Below, one piece after another: positions 1 through 11,555 of a stretch of 64,000 nucleotides of DNA. The notes under the pieces were generated by a model. It ran no database searches. It saw only the letters and a list, made by a program, of their open reading frames with translations, and had not been told where the DNA came from. Made by a program: the position numbers and the translations under genes. Within the stretch, counting starts at the first letter, position 1. Each line of letters starts with the position of its first letter. The stretch spans positions 496,001 through 560,000 of the forward strand of contig WOAB01000837.1 in the NCBI GenBank assembly GCA_027886185.1. The letters run 5' to 3'. Source of the stretch: Rheum nobile. Its lineage: Eukaryota; Streptophyta; Magnoliopsida; Caryophyllales; Polygonaceae.

Positions 1-2144
1 GGTTATCAACCAATTAGATACCTTGGTTAAGCTCCCTCCTTTACTATAAATTGGACCCAAATCGACTCAAATTAAGTCATCAAGCTCAATTTCCTCTCGT
101 TCTCCTCTGTTTTTCCGCCTCTGTTGGGGCGATTTTCCGACTCCGGTGATCTTCCTCTGCCGCCTCAGGTCATCCTCGGTGATACCCACTTCTCCACGAG
201 TCCGTATCCGTCGACCCCGCTCCGTTTGGATCCCGAACGAGCCTCCACAAAACTCATCGTCGACGCCTCTGTTTTGGGGTCGAGTACTGTCCTCCTCCTA
301 GCTGCTGCTTCTGCAGTCCAACTGACCACCACCGCGGAGCTCGTCGCCGCCGCAGCACCGCCACACCACCGCTCCCGGCACCGTGTCGCGTCGTCGTGCC
401 GCCGTCGAGCCCATTGAGCCACCTCCGAAGTGTACTGATCACGCACCTCTGTTGCCATTTTCTTCACCTGTTCGAACAAACATGTATAGCAAAGTGGTGG
501 TGCAGTAAGTATTAATTAGCATGTGTTATGTTATGTTATAGTTACTAACATGTATAGTTAACGGAAAAGATTAGTTTTAGGTTAAATTGGATTCAGCATG
601 ATTAGGATTAATTCGATTAAAATAATAGATATTATTTTAATTTGATAAAGAAAATAATATTGTATTATTTTATAATAGCAAAAGATCAACAATTAGAATT
701 TTTAAATGATATTTATAAAATTTTGTTGAGATGGTTCATGAGATTATTAAAATAAATTGACTAATGGTAATTTATTTTTGGGCACATCTCGGTACCGCTA
801 TTGGATCGGAATTGAAGCAGAAGTCAAGCCGTGAGTCAAAGTCGACATCCGTTGTCACATCGTTTTAACGTCAAAACAATCTAAGGCAAGTGGCGGTTCG
901 CTCTTGCTATTTTATTCCATATTTTTCTTAATTGACAATTAATATATTGTCTTAATTAAGTTGGGATAAAAAAATTATTTGTTGTTTGGGAACTTGTGTG
1001 ATAAATTGGTGTGAATAATGAACATTATTTGTTAGGCTGTATATTATGATAGCAACGACCTATATATATTTATCTATTATTGTTATAGGGTGTTAGATAA
1101 ACTTGGTGTGGATTTATTGTGTATTGGTGTGGACATATATGCTAGTTTAGCACGAGTATTCGTAGGAACATTATTTCCTTGCGAGGTTTAGTCGTTTCTG
1201 TATAACTTGGTGTTAGGAGGATTATTGCCGTAATGTTTTTTTGTCATGACCTACCCTTATTTTATATAAGTGGTGGTTCACTTAGCTAGTGTCAATATTC
1301 GGAATTTATCCCATCCTATATCTCATTGTGAGATTTGTTGTGGAAATAAAAGTCTTAACATTAATGCACGTTTTGAAATTAAATAAGATAAGTGCCTTGT
1401 TGTACATAATTAATATACCCTCGAGCGAGAAGTACAACGTAAAACCCACCCGGACTCTTGTTTTAAAGTAAGTCATATTTCTAATCTGAATTCGCATTAT
1501 GCGGTGAGGTTGGTTGTGGACCCAAATAATCAAGGTCGGTTTTCAAACTTTGTGTGAAGTATAATGTTCTCAAACAATCATTAGTATTCCTGTAAGACTC
1601 ATTTCCTTGGAGTCTTCTCTTGTTGCATTTCTATTCTTAGTTTCAGTGAAAGTATGTGGGTTATGTATCGTCTATTGGTTTTTATTCGAGAGACAATGAT
1701 AGTAACTCGATACAATCACAAGAACCATTCTGTTTGAGCCCTTGTTTAGTCTTTCATTAGACTAACCAACCTTTCTCTTCTTTGCATGGTTGGCTGATGT
1801 CATCCGTCCTTTACGGCACATCAGGTACAACTTCCCAAATCGAAGCCATGGAACGAAGACGTTGAAGGCAACTGCATTTTCTTTGCCATTTGATTATTTT
1901 GAACAATGTTTAGATCCTGTTTGTGTTTCGAATACTTAAGTCTTTCGCTTATATTTTGATATACATTATTGGGTTGCCGTTTTTGCAACGTCATTTATAA
2001 TACAAGCTTGATTTCGATATATATATGTTATTGTTCGTTTTAAATTATTATTTTGCGATCAATACTGTAAGTCTTGTGTGATTTCGAATATGTGTTTCGA
2101 GGTCACTAGTGGTAATATTCCTAAAGTAATTTAGGGGTGTTATA
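1..2144 (+). mobile_element. Element A, 5' LTR (truncated by window start)
   Basis: Long terminal repeat of a Tekay/Del-like Ty3/gypsy element. Base 1 corresponds to about 34070 in the 3' copy, so roughly the first 630 bases of the LTR lie outside the window. A TATA-like actataaatt is at 43-52, a GC-rich stretch follows to about 420, then AT-rich sequence with a conserved hairpin at 886-907. The repeat ends in ggggtgttata, where relatives end in ggggtgttaca, directly before a primer binding site. Short open frames here match LTR sequence, not genes. The match to the 3' copy is direct; the lineage is inferred. Confidence 0.88.
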
Positions 2145-2148
2145 ATTA

Positions 2149-2161
2149 TAGTATCAGAGCT
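2149..2161 (+). promoter_or_regulatory. Primer binding site of element A
   Basis: The string tagtatcagagct lies four bases after the LTR end. It differs by one base from tggtatcagagc, the usual plant retroelement site complementary to the 3' end of initiator methionine tRNA. It would prime minus-strand DNA synthesis. Confidence 0.75.
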
Positions 2162-2535
2162 AAAAAGTTTTAAAACTCGAAACTTTTAAACCGTTTTGTG
2201 TTTATTTGAGCTTTGTAAAACAAAAACTTGTTGTAAGAATTTTCTTTACTATAGGCCCTAAGTAAGGTTTAGGATAATAATGTCTGTAAGAGATTTTAAA
2301 CCACAATTATTTGGTGTGGTTTATTTCAAAAAGTATAATATCATAATATAACGGGTTGAAATGGAAGACAAGGTCGGTTTTAACAATGAGTTAAATTTGT
2401 CTTAGTAGTTTTATGTGAACTTCTTTTTCAAACTTCTACCAACAATAGTAGTTTCATCTACTCATGCCTATTATAGAAGATGAAATTTCTATATCTGGAA
2501 GGTTCTAACCTCTCCTTGTCTCTTTTCAGACAATT

Positions 2536-3216
2536 GTGTTTACCAGAGCCCAGCTTAAGGCCAAGGAAGAATCTAAGACCGCTTCGACGATCAAGTCTGA
2601 GCCCATTTCCGTTGAGATGGCCGAGTATGACGGTCCAGTGGTAGATTTCATCCCACCTGGAGAAGTTGTGGAAGATTTAGTGGTAGCTGAGGCCATTGAG
2701 GAGGAGGACCCAAGTGAGGATCCCGAGTACGAGAGTGAGGGAGAAAGGGAAGTGCAATCCAAGCAATTCCCTACCCCTGAGGTCGTTGATGAAGATGAGG
2801 ACCCAATCGAGGATTCTGAGAGTGAGGAGGAGCCGTTGGATCCCTACTACGATTGTTGGAAAGAAAGATACGGGCCAGATCACCCGGTCGGTGCTTTGTC
2901 GCCCATGTACACGCCTTTGTCTCCAGCTGCTTATGAGGCTAAGGGGCTTTCCAATGCTGAATAGGAAGAATATGACCCGACCATACCTCCAGCGGATGTG
3001 GATCCCTCTCTAGTGTATTCACTCCTTTCAGTTACGGGGAGCCCGACTGCTCGAGGTTCGTTTGATGGGATGACCACCTCAGAGGCCATTCGTCATATCG
3101 ATGAGATGACTGAGCAGACGAGGGCAAAGGTTTGACCTTGGGCCGCGCACATTGCTTTCGGCAGCACTGTGCCACAACAAATCCGAGTGAATATCCCAGT
3201 GCTAACTGAGCATATA
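2536..3216 (+). pseudogene. Element A accessory ORF1, N-terminal part (broken)
   Basis: An acidic, Glu/Asp-rich reading frame lying between the primer binding site and gag. It aligns with ORF1 of element B (16612-17604) around PLSPA(A/T)(Y/W)EA. It is open for 142 codons to a TAG at 2962-2964, then readable in the same frame to a TGA at 3133-3135, and is cut by a solo LTR after 3216. No domain is recognised. A protein upstream of gag is not part of the minimal gag-pol plan, so its role (structural, regulatory, or an N-terminal gag extension) is unknown. The TAG is at exactly the same aligned position in B. Confidence 0.6.
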
Positions 3217-5732
3217 TGTAATATCCCTCATTTTGTAAGGGTAATTTTGAAATTTTCTAATACCCATATTACAAGTCAGATTAAATTCAGAGAAGTACGA
3301 ACATTTTATGAGATGTTTGATCTCTGTAATATTTTTCTGAGTAATATAAAATACAGTTAATGTATTTTTGGGTTAAAAGGTCGTTCGTGTACGAATATAT
3401 TTAACCCGTGGTTAAAAATATTTAGCCACTTGGTACAAAGGACAAAACGGACGAAAGGGGCAAAAATGGCCTTGACCGCACCCCGCGGTCAAGTGGCCGC
3501 ACCCGTGGCGAAGGCCAAATTTGGAGGCGGTAACAGAGTCAGCCACCGCACCCCGCGGCCATGCCACCGCACCCCGCGGTGAGCCGCTGTCATTCGACAA
3601 GTTGCATTGCAACTTGATGGCTGCAGAACGTAGCCTTGGTGACTCCCCTAGCCTACTTCTGACTGTCGGGACACCTCCTCCTTGCTTGTCAGCTGAAGGT
3701 AAGCTACTTGGTTGGCCTTTAAATGGAGCAAATCGGAGGGGAAAAGTGGCATGAAACAGAGTTGTCATCTTCCTCCTCTCCTCTGAAATTCCTCCATTGT
3801 TGCCAAGCTTTGAGCTTTGTTAGAGAAGGTGATCGAACTCCTTTGAGCGTTTAGAAAGGTGCTCTTGAGTGTTATTCAAAGGTCTAAGGTATTGGGAGAT
3901 CAAAACTCAATCGGATCGAAGTCGAACGAATCGATTTGGTGAGTGTTTCCCCCGTTGCCATCGTTGAAGTCTCGCCACTGTTAACTGACCGCACCCCGAG
4001 GCAAGGGCCCCACCGCACCCGCGGCGAGCCTTGTCCGAGGTGTGTGTTCGTGTGTGTTTGGCTTTGGGCGAGGCTTGACTCTTTTGGTCCTTTTCCTATT
4101 CTTTTAGATTCATATATGTAGATATTGAATCTAACTTAGGGTCTCGTTATGGGTCGTTTCAGAGGGAATTATTGTCCAGGATCTGTCCCAGTTTTGGACT
4201 CGGAAACCGTTATCTCTAAGCTTGTTAAAGCTTCGTCTAATCTAAGGCAAGTGGTGGTTCGCTCTTGCTCATCATTCCATATTTCCATTAATTATCAATA
4301 GTTTGATTGTTAATTAATTTGGAATGATTTACTGTTTTGTTGGGATCAGTTTTGATAAATGATATGGATTAAAATATGATATTATAATAGGTTGTATATC
4401 TGTTAGAACAACGCTATTATAGATATATATTTTATGAGGATTGCCGGGAGGGCAACAATATGAAAATAATATGATATTATAATAGGTTGTATATCTGTTA
4501 GAACAACGCTATTATGAATATCTATATTATTATGATGATAATCTAGAGGACTGTGATATGATTATTACTGTGTTGAACTGTTTAGTTAGCACGAGTAGTC
4601 AGGAACGTTGGACTATTCGACGTCCAGTCGTTTCTTTATAATACTAAATGGTGTGTAGGGCGGCAAAACCCCTAACATCATTCTGTGGGTCATGACCGAT
4701 CTCGATACGCTAAGTATAGAGATGGTGACACTTAGCTGGTGCTACAAACCTTGGAATTCATTCCCTTCAGGAGTATGTCCCTCATGGCGAAACATATGTC
4801 CTATATGTCCCTCATGGCGAAACATATATTCAATATATGTCCCTCATGGCGATACATATATTTAAAAGCCTATAACATGATGCGCGTTTTGGAATTAAAT
4901 AAGATAAGTGCCGTCGTAGCACATGATTAAATATACATCAGACGAGTAGTGCAGCTAGGGAATAGTGCAGCTAGGAAAACTCGTCTTGACTTTGATCAGA
5001 GTACCGTTCTCTTTCCAATCTGGATTCGTGTTAAGCGGTGAGGTTGGTTGTGAACCGAAACATCAAGTCATTTTTGAACGCTTGTATGAGATTATTTATG
5101 TTCCCCAACATTGTCATACTTCCGATAAGACTCAATTCATTGGAGTCTTCTTTTGGGCTGATTGCTGTAAGACTTGGTCTTCCAAAATCTTCTCTTCATC
5201 ATTCAGTTTGTTCTATTCCAGTAGAAGTATGAAGGTTGACTATCGTCGTCGGTTATTATTCGAGGAGCGATGAGTCTAACCTAATATGACTACTCGAACC
5301 ATCTGCTTTGTACCCTTGCATAGTCTTTCATTAGACTAACCAACCTAAATTGTTCTCTGCATGGTTGGTTGGTGTCATCCGTTTGATTCGACACATCAGA
5401 TAAACATCCGAGAAATGAGGGCTAGAACGACTATAAAGGCAAACGGTGTTTTAATGGATTTACCAGGTTGCGATCCTTGGCGGGTGATCATTAAGATCAA
5501 GACCCTTGTATTTATGTTTTACAAAGACTTCCGCTGATTACTCTGTTTTGTCCTATGGGGATTGGGATGTAATCCCCAGACATATGTTTTAACCAAAGAT
5601 TTTGGTGTTTAAATCATAATTGCTGTTTATGATTTGTGTTTAAATGGTAAAGCCTGGGGTGGTTTCGGTGTGGAAACCGAGGTCACTGGCGGTAATACCT
5701 TTCCAAATGGGTTACGATTTGGGGGTGTTACA
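3217..5732 (+). mobile_element. Solo LTR inside element A ORF1 (TSD atata)
   Basis: A single 2516-bp LTR of the same Tekay-like superfamily, starting tgtaatatccctc and ending gggggtgttaca. It is flanked by the 5-bp duplication atata at 3212-3216 and 5733-5737, with ORF1 sequence on both sides. No internal region or second LTR is present, so it is a solo LTR left by recombination between two LTRs. It contains a GC-rich block with repeated short palindromes (3478-3590), a TATA-like tttaaatgga at 3718, two copies of a roughly 95-bp AT-rich unit (about 4375-4515), and three copies of tatgtccctcatggcga (4775-4850). Confidence 0.93.
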
Positions 5733-5737
5733 ATATA

Positions 5738-6075
5738 AGGGCTGGAAGGAGTCGTTGATCGACTTGAAGGGAGAGACTCTCAGATTCGAGTCGACTTACC
5801 AGCATATGTTGGGACGTGCCCAGTGGTTGTGGCAAAACATGGAGCAGGCCATGAAGCTGATAGACCCCAACTCAGGGCAGCGTCTACAAGTCTCAGAGTT
5901 CCAACCTGGATTTCTAGACATGTTTTGTCATCCACCAGTGTCAGCTGAGGAGTCGAGGGACCCAAAGCCAAAGAGACCCACGGATGTGTCCGGGGATGGG
6001 CTGCCTCCGAAAAAGAGGACTGTGACGACCAAGGAATATAAAGACCTGTTTTGGGACCCTACGAAGAAGCAGTGA
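5738..6075 (+). pseudogene. Element A accessory ORF1, C-terminal part
   Basis: Continuation of ORF1 after the solo LTR. It aligns with the C-terminal half of the element B protein: a Trp-containing helix-like stretch, then the shared motif FQPGFL(D/E)(M/E)FC. The tail is rich in Pro and Lys and ends with TGA at 6073-6075. It is not in the same frame as the upstream piece, so an indel occurred as well as the LTR insertion. Bases 6076-6324 are an AT-rich spacer before gag in which I see nothing. Confidence 0.6.
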
Positions 6076-6324
6076 ATTATAGTGATTTAGTGGTTTTCCT
6101 TTCTAGTGTTTTTCCCATATTGAACAATAATGGAGCAGTAATCTTCTAATGTTTTTCATTTATGAGTTTCTTAGCTTATAGTTTGAAGTGAATTGCGGTG
6201 TGCTTTCTTTTATAATAAAGGACATGTTTTATTAGATGATTATCTCTATTATTGCACTTTAAGTATTTATTACTAGCAATTTAAATTTGATTGGTATATA
6301 TCTAATAAATGTAAACGCAATCAG

Positions 6325-7690
6325 ATGGTGAACACTAAGAATACCATCCGTCAAGAAGTTGGTCTGAGCAACGCCTCAAAAATTCAGATAAGGAGTGCGG
6401 CAAACCAAGAAGACAAAACTGGGTCTGGATCCCATGACAATCTTGCTGTGAATGTCCAGCCTCAAGTTAACCCTCAGGTGGGAGGAGGAAGGGGAAACGT
6501 ACATCATGTTGCCCCAATTGTCTTTGACAATGCTGTTGTCGAAGTGATCAGACAGACTGTGATGCAAGCGGTCACAGAGATGGTTGGGCAAGGGATGCCT
6601 CGAGCTCAGGAGAACCCTATACCACAGGTTGTTCCTCACATGTCCATTTTGTTATTACAACCTTCTTTTTTGATGTCAAAGACCTATTGAGGAGTCAATG
6701 AACATTCTGCCTCCCATGCATGTTCAGAGAGATGGAGGGAATTATGGTCGTGCGCTGAAAGCGATCAATTCTATGAGGCCCGATTTATAGGACGGTACTG
6801 GAGAACCTGTCAAGGTGGCTTACTGGTTCCTGTACATGGAGGGTTTGTTCAGGAACATTGTTTGCACTGCGGCTGAAAAGGTGCACATTGCCTCGTTGTA
6901 ATTGAAGGATGGGGCGAGTGAATGGTGGGAGAGCACATGGTTAGTTGATCATCCCGAGCTGACTTGGTCGATGTTTAAGACCAAGATGACTGATCGTTTC
7001 TTCTCTTGGGCTATGAGGGAGGAGAAGCACAAGGAGTTCTTGTACCAAAAAACTGACAGGTTGAAGGTGACTGCTCTAGCTGCCAAGTTTAATCATCTTC
7101 TATACTATGCTGGGAGTGAGGTGGCAACAGAAGAGCAACAAATCTGGCATTTCCATGAGTGGATGAACCCAGATATCAAGCCATTGATGGTGCATCATGG
7201 TTGTACTACACTAGAGTAGTATGTTGATGCCGCTTATAAGCTGGAAGTGACTCTGGAGGAGTCAGCCAAGAAACGCAACCGATAGAGGTCGGGGAATAAC
7301 AATAACAATCAACAGCAGAATGGTGGATTCAAGCGACCAGCTCCGTTGTCCAACTTCTCCAAGTCTAGTCGGCCTAAGACTGAGACGACCCAGTCTGGAT
7401 CTACTCAGCATTCGGGTCAGAGTAAGGTCCTTGTCCAATGTTATAACTGTGGAACACCTGGACATAAGAGCAATGAGTGCATGAAGGGGAAAAGAACGTG
7501 CTTTACTTGTGGAAAGGAGGGGCATCTGTAGACTTTTTGCCCTAAGAGAAGAAATCAAGAAGCTGAGTCCCAACAAGGGTCGGTTAGCCATAACAACCAC
7601 CCTCAACAAAGGCATGCGGGAAGTGCTGCGATGCAGTCTACTGTGCAAAACAAGGGGAAAGCCCCGATTACATCAGGCAGTCAAGGTTAG
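6325..7690 (+). pseudogene. Element A gag (decayed)
   Basis: Gag is the structural protein of the virus-like particle. Motifs visible in order are EKVHIASL, ASEWWE, a retrotransposon gag core (about 6902-7219), and two CCHC zinc knuckles: CYNCGTPGHKSNEC at about 7438-7479 and CFTCGKEGHL plus C at about 7499-7542. The frame is broken by a frameshift near 6680 and by stops at about 6788, 6899, 7217 (TAG), 7283 (TAG) and 7529 (TAG). Element B has a CAG codon at the last three sites. Protein function is lost. Confidence 0.88.
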
Positions 7691-8174
7691 CGGCTCTACG
7701 AGATGTGTGAAGCCGATGGACCAAACACTCCTGTTGCTCAAGGTACTTTATACCTACATTCTACATCAGTCTGCATTTATTTGATTATGGTGCTATGCAT
7801 TCGTTTGTTTCTAAGAATTGCGTGAATAAGTTAGGGCTTAGATGCAATAAAGCTTGTGAACCATTTGTAGTTAATCTTCCCAATGGGGAACATTAGTAGG
7901 AACCAAGCGATTGTCGGGATTTCCACTAACCATTCAGGGTCGGAAATTTGAAACTGACTTGATATGTATAGCCATGGCTCCATACGATATTATTCTCGGG
8001 ATGCACTAGTTGACGCGTCACGGGGCGGTAATCGACTTCAATACGAGGACTGTGACAGTTTCATCTGTGGGCCAGTTTGTGTGCAAGTTTAAGGGTCGTA
8101 ATGACACTGATAACGGGAAATTGATTAATGCGATGTTTGCGTTTTAATTACTTAGACAAGGTTGTGTCGGGTAC
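7691..8174 (+). pseudogene. Element A protease (decayed)
   Basis: Retroviral-type aspartic protease region. The segment YEMCEADGPN and the later AMAPYDIILGM match the intact protease of element B (18632-19141). The DSG active-site segment is displaced by frameshifts near 7785, the frame is broken again near 7890, and TGG of the B motif GMDWL reads as TAG at about 8008. It is part of the gag-pol frame and non-functional. Confidence 0.8.
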
Positions 8175-8981
8175 TTGTGTTATTTAGATAAGCCCAAAAA
8201 GGATGAAGTCTTGGTTCACAACATTCCTACCGTATGTAAATTTGCCGACGTCTTTCCGGAGGAAATTCCAGGGTTTCCCCTGAATCGTGACATAGAGTTT
8301 ACTATTGAGTTGGAACCTGGTACGGCGCCGATTTCCAAGGCACCTTATCGTATGGCTCCAGTGGAGATGCAAGAATTGAAGAAGCAACTGGAAGTGCTTT
8401 TTGAGAAAGGATACATAAGACCGAGTGTGTCGCCTTGGGGTGCCCCAGTTTTATTTGTCAAGAAGAAGGATGGTTCATTTAGGCTTTGCATCGATTATCG
8501 AGAGTTGAACAAGGCCACGATCAAGAATAAATATTCATTACCATGGATAGATGATCTTCTGGATCACCTGCAATGGGCTAAAGTCTTCTCCAAGATCGAC
8601 TTGAGGTATGGGTATCATCAGCTCAGAATTCGTGAGGAGGATATTCCGAGTACTGCATTTCGGACAAGATATGGTCACTACGAGTTCGTAGTCATGTCAT
8701 TTGGACATACGAATGCTCCAACAGTTTTCATGGATTTGATGCACATATGCTTTCATCAGTATCATGATAAGTTCGTGGTGGTGTTTATTGATGATATTTT
8801 AATCTATTCGCCGAATGAGGAAGTTCATGAGGAGTATCTTCGCATCACGTTATCGATCCTTAGACAAAATCAACTATATGCAAAGTTGTCTAAGTGTGAC
8901 TTCTGGTTGAAGGAAGTGGCTTTCTTGGGCCATGAGATCAATGAGAACAGGGTATGGTTGACCCTTAGAAGATTGAAGTAG
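8175..8981 (+). pseudogene. Element A reverse transcriptase (268-codon open part)
   Basis: Ty3/gypsy reverse transcriptase. It has the N-terminal PISKAPYRMAP, SPWGAPVLFVKKKDGSFR, LCIDYRELNK, and the catalytic FIDD in VFIDDILIYSP near 8795, so both active-site aspartates remain here. It ends at a frameshift near 8950, where the B copy continues into GVMVDPQKIE. Substitutions such as SGYHQ to YGYHQ in the DLRSGYHQL motif show decay. The motifs fit the Tekay/Del chromovirus group. Confidence 0.9.
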
Positions 8982-9616
8982 TAGCTGACTGGAAGCGGCA
9001 TCAGAATGTGAAGGAGGTGCGCAGTTTCTTAGGACTTGCTGGTTATTACCGACGGTTTGTAGAGGGATTTTTGAAAATCGCTCTACCCATGATTGGATTG
9101 CTCCGCAAGGTCCACAAGAAATTTGTATGGGATGAGAAGTATGAGGCCAACTTTTAGAAGTTGAAAGAGTGCCTAACGTCAGCACCTGTGCTGGCATTGC
9201 CAGAAGGAACCGATGGGTATGTGGTCTACAGTGATGCTTCGAAACAGGGTTTGGGATGTATGTTAATGCAGAAAGGAAAGGTTACTGCGTACGCATCTCG
9301 ACAACTGAGGCCTTATAAAGCGAACTACTCGACCCATGATTTGGAATTAGCAGCTGTGGTTTTTGCATTGAAGATTTGGAGGCACTATCTCTACGGTGTC
9401 AAATGTCAGATCTTCACCGACCACAAGAGTCTAAAGTATATTTTTACTCAGAAGGAGTTAAACATGAGGCAACGACACTGGTTGGAGTTGCTTAAGGATT
9501 ATGATATTGAGCTATTGTATCATCCGGGCAAAGCTAATGTGGTGGCAGACGCATTGAGCCGAAAGACGCCGCATGAGACTGTAGTAGCTCTACTCACTGC
9601 TCAGACAGAATTGTAG
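8982..9616 (+). pseudogene. Element A RT connection and RNase H
   Basis: Continues reverse transcriptase (RSFLGLAGYYRRFV) into RNase H, which removes the RNA template. RNase H signatures are VVYSDASKQGLG, FTDHKSLKYIFTQ and ADALSRK. Breaks are TAG at 9155-9157 (CAG in B) and TAG at 9614-9616. The RNase H block 9161-9616 is itself open. Confidence 0.88.
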
Positions 9617-11130
9617 CAAGGATTATGCAAAATAGATGTCTTATTTGATCATCGACATGGACATCTGAGTATGCTTGAAATTCAGGCTACGTTGCTTGAT
9701 CAAATCAAGGAAAGACAAGTTGATGACTTGGTTTTGGTGAAATTGTGTAGCGAAGTTCAAGATGGGAAAGCTCCAGGATTTGTGATTCAGGATGATGGAT
9801 CCCTTTGGTTTCAAGACCGGATCTGTGTGCCTAATGATGACAACATTCGTCAGCTGATAATGAGGGAGGCCCATTCCTCTGCTTATTCTGTACATCCAGG
9901 ATCTAGTAAGATGTACAAGGACCTGCGAAAGAAATTCTGGTGGCCCAATATGAAGTGGGATGTAGCAGAATTCGTGGCAAGATGTTTGACCTGTCAAAAA
10001 GTAAAGATTGGACATCGAAGGACAGGGGGAGAATTACAACCTCTTCCGGTGCCAGAATGGAAGTAGGAGGACATTGCAATGGATTTTGTTACGGGTTTGC
10101 CAAAGACATAAGGTCACAAAGACGCTATATGGGTGGTCATTGACCGACTTACGAAAAGTGCTCATTTTGTGGACATCAAGTCAACCTGGGGAACCCAAAA
10201 GCTTTCTAAAGTGTTTTTACACGAGATTGTTCGTCTGCATGTACGCCTAAAACCATTGTATCAGACCGCGATGGCCGATTCATGTCGTGATTCTAAAAAG
10301 AGTTGCATAAGGCAATAGGGACTGAGTTGAGATTCAGTACTGCATTTCATCCTCAAATGGATGGACAGTCAGAGAGGACAATTCAGACACTCGAAGATAT
10401 GTTGAGAGCCTGTGTGTTGGATCGTCCGATCAGTTGGGAGAACAACCTGAGTCTGATAGAGTTCACGTACAATAATAGTTGGAATTCAACCATCAAGATG
10501 GCTCCATTTGAAGCCTTGTATGGTCGGAAGTGCAGATCGCCAATTTGTTGGGATGAAAATGCCGACAAGATATTGTTAGGACCTGAATTGGTCGAAAGGA
10601 CTGCCTCAGATATTGCTTTGATCAGACAGAGGTTGCTTACCGCTCAGAGTCGACAGAAGTCTTACGCTAATTTAAGGCGAAGGAATGTCGAGTTCGACGT
10701 TGGAGATAAGGTCTTCGTTAGGGTGTCGCCAACTAAGGGTGTGTTTAGGTTCGGAAAGCGTGGGAAGCTCAATCCGCGCTACGTTAGACCATTTGAGATC
10801 CTTGACAGAGTCAGATCTTTGGCATATCGTTTGGCATTGCGACCTTCAGCACATCCAGTGCATAATGTGTTTCATGTCTCTCTGTTGAGAAAGTACGTGC
10901 CAGATGAGTCTCATGTTCTGAGGTATGATGACATCGAGATTCAGCCAAATGGGACATACGAGGAAAGACCCGTTCGTATCCTAGAGCGTCGAGAGAAACA
11001 CATGCGTAATAAAGGGGTACCATTGGTAAGGATCCTTTGGTCAAAGTCTAGAGCCGAGGAAGTTTCATGGGAAACTTGGGAGACCGAGGCTGATATGCAT
11101 AGTCGTTTTCCTGAGCTATTTTTGGCCTAG
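9617..11130 (+). pseudogene. Element A integrase and chromodomain
   Basis: Integrase joins the cDNA to the host genome. The HHCC zinc-binding domain is visible (HSSAYSVHPG to CLTCQK, 9871-10003), followed by a core with FHPQMDGQSERTIQTLE and a GPY-like region. The C-terminus holds a chromodomain-like segment (YEERPVRILERREK, then ILWSKSRAEEVSWE), which marks chromoviruses and is thought to steer insertion to particular chromatin. Breaks are TAG at 10063 (TGG in B), TAA near 10108, and frameshifts near 10240-10300. The final 275-codon part, 10303-11130, is open. Confidence 0.88.
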
Positions 11131-11150
11131 TTTCGGGGTCAAAACTTTTT

Positions 11151-11160
11151 TTAAGGGGGT
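11151..11160 (+). promoter_or_regulatory. Polypurine tract of element A
   Basis: ttaagggggt lies directly upstream of the 3' LTR start tgtaataactg at 11166. It is the plus-strand primer site; elements B and C carry the same core. Confidence 0.75.
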
Positions 11161-11165
11161 AGTAT

Positions 11166-11549
11166 TGTAATAACTGTCATTTTACCATAAGGGTATTAAT
11201 GTAATTTCTATTTTTGATGACAATAATAAAGTTTGAGGTATTTATTTTATTTCTTTTTTAAAAAAAGAATAATTTAAATCAACCTTAACTTAAGTAAAAA
11301 ATTATGCCTTGAATAATTTTTGTATAAGTTATCAAAATGATTACATTAAATAAGTATGATAAGTAGTTAAGTAAATAAATGAATATGTAATAATGGTTGA
11401 ACAATAAAGTTTGGAAAGTTTATAATAATTTTGTAATTAAAATAGGGCGTTTTGACACACTTTTGAAAGTTTGAGCGGAAATGTATAATTTACCTAGACT
11501 TTGGGGCCAAGTGTGTAAATAGTAGGATTTAATTTGAATTAAAACCGAG
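11166..11549 (+). mobile_element. Element A 3' LTR, first piece
   Basis: Starts tgtaataactgtc just after the polypurine tract, and is AT-rich. It is interrupted by a LINE; the LTR resumes at 33814. A reverse-complement relative of this start is seen at about 41080-41142. The matching part of the 5' LTR lies outside the window, so assignment rests on position. Confidence 0.8.
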
Positions 11550-11555
11550 AGCGTT

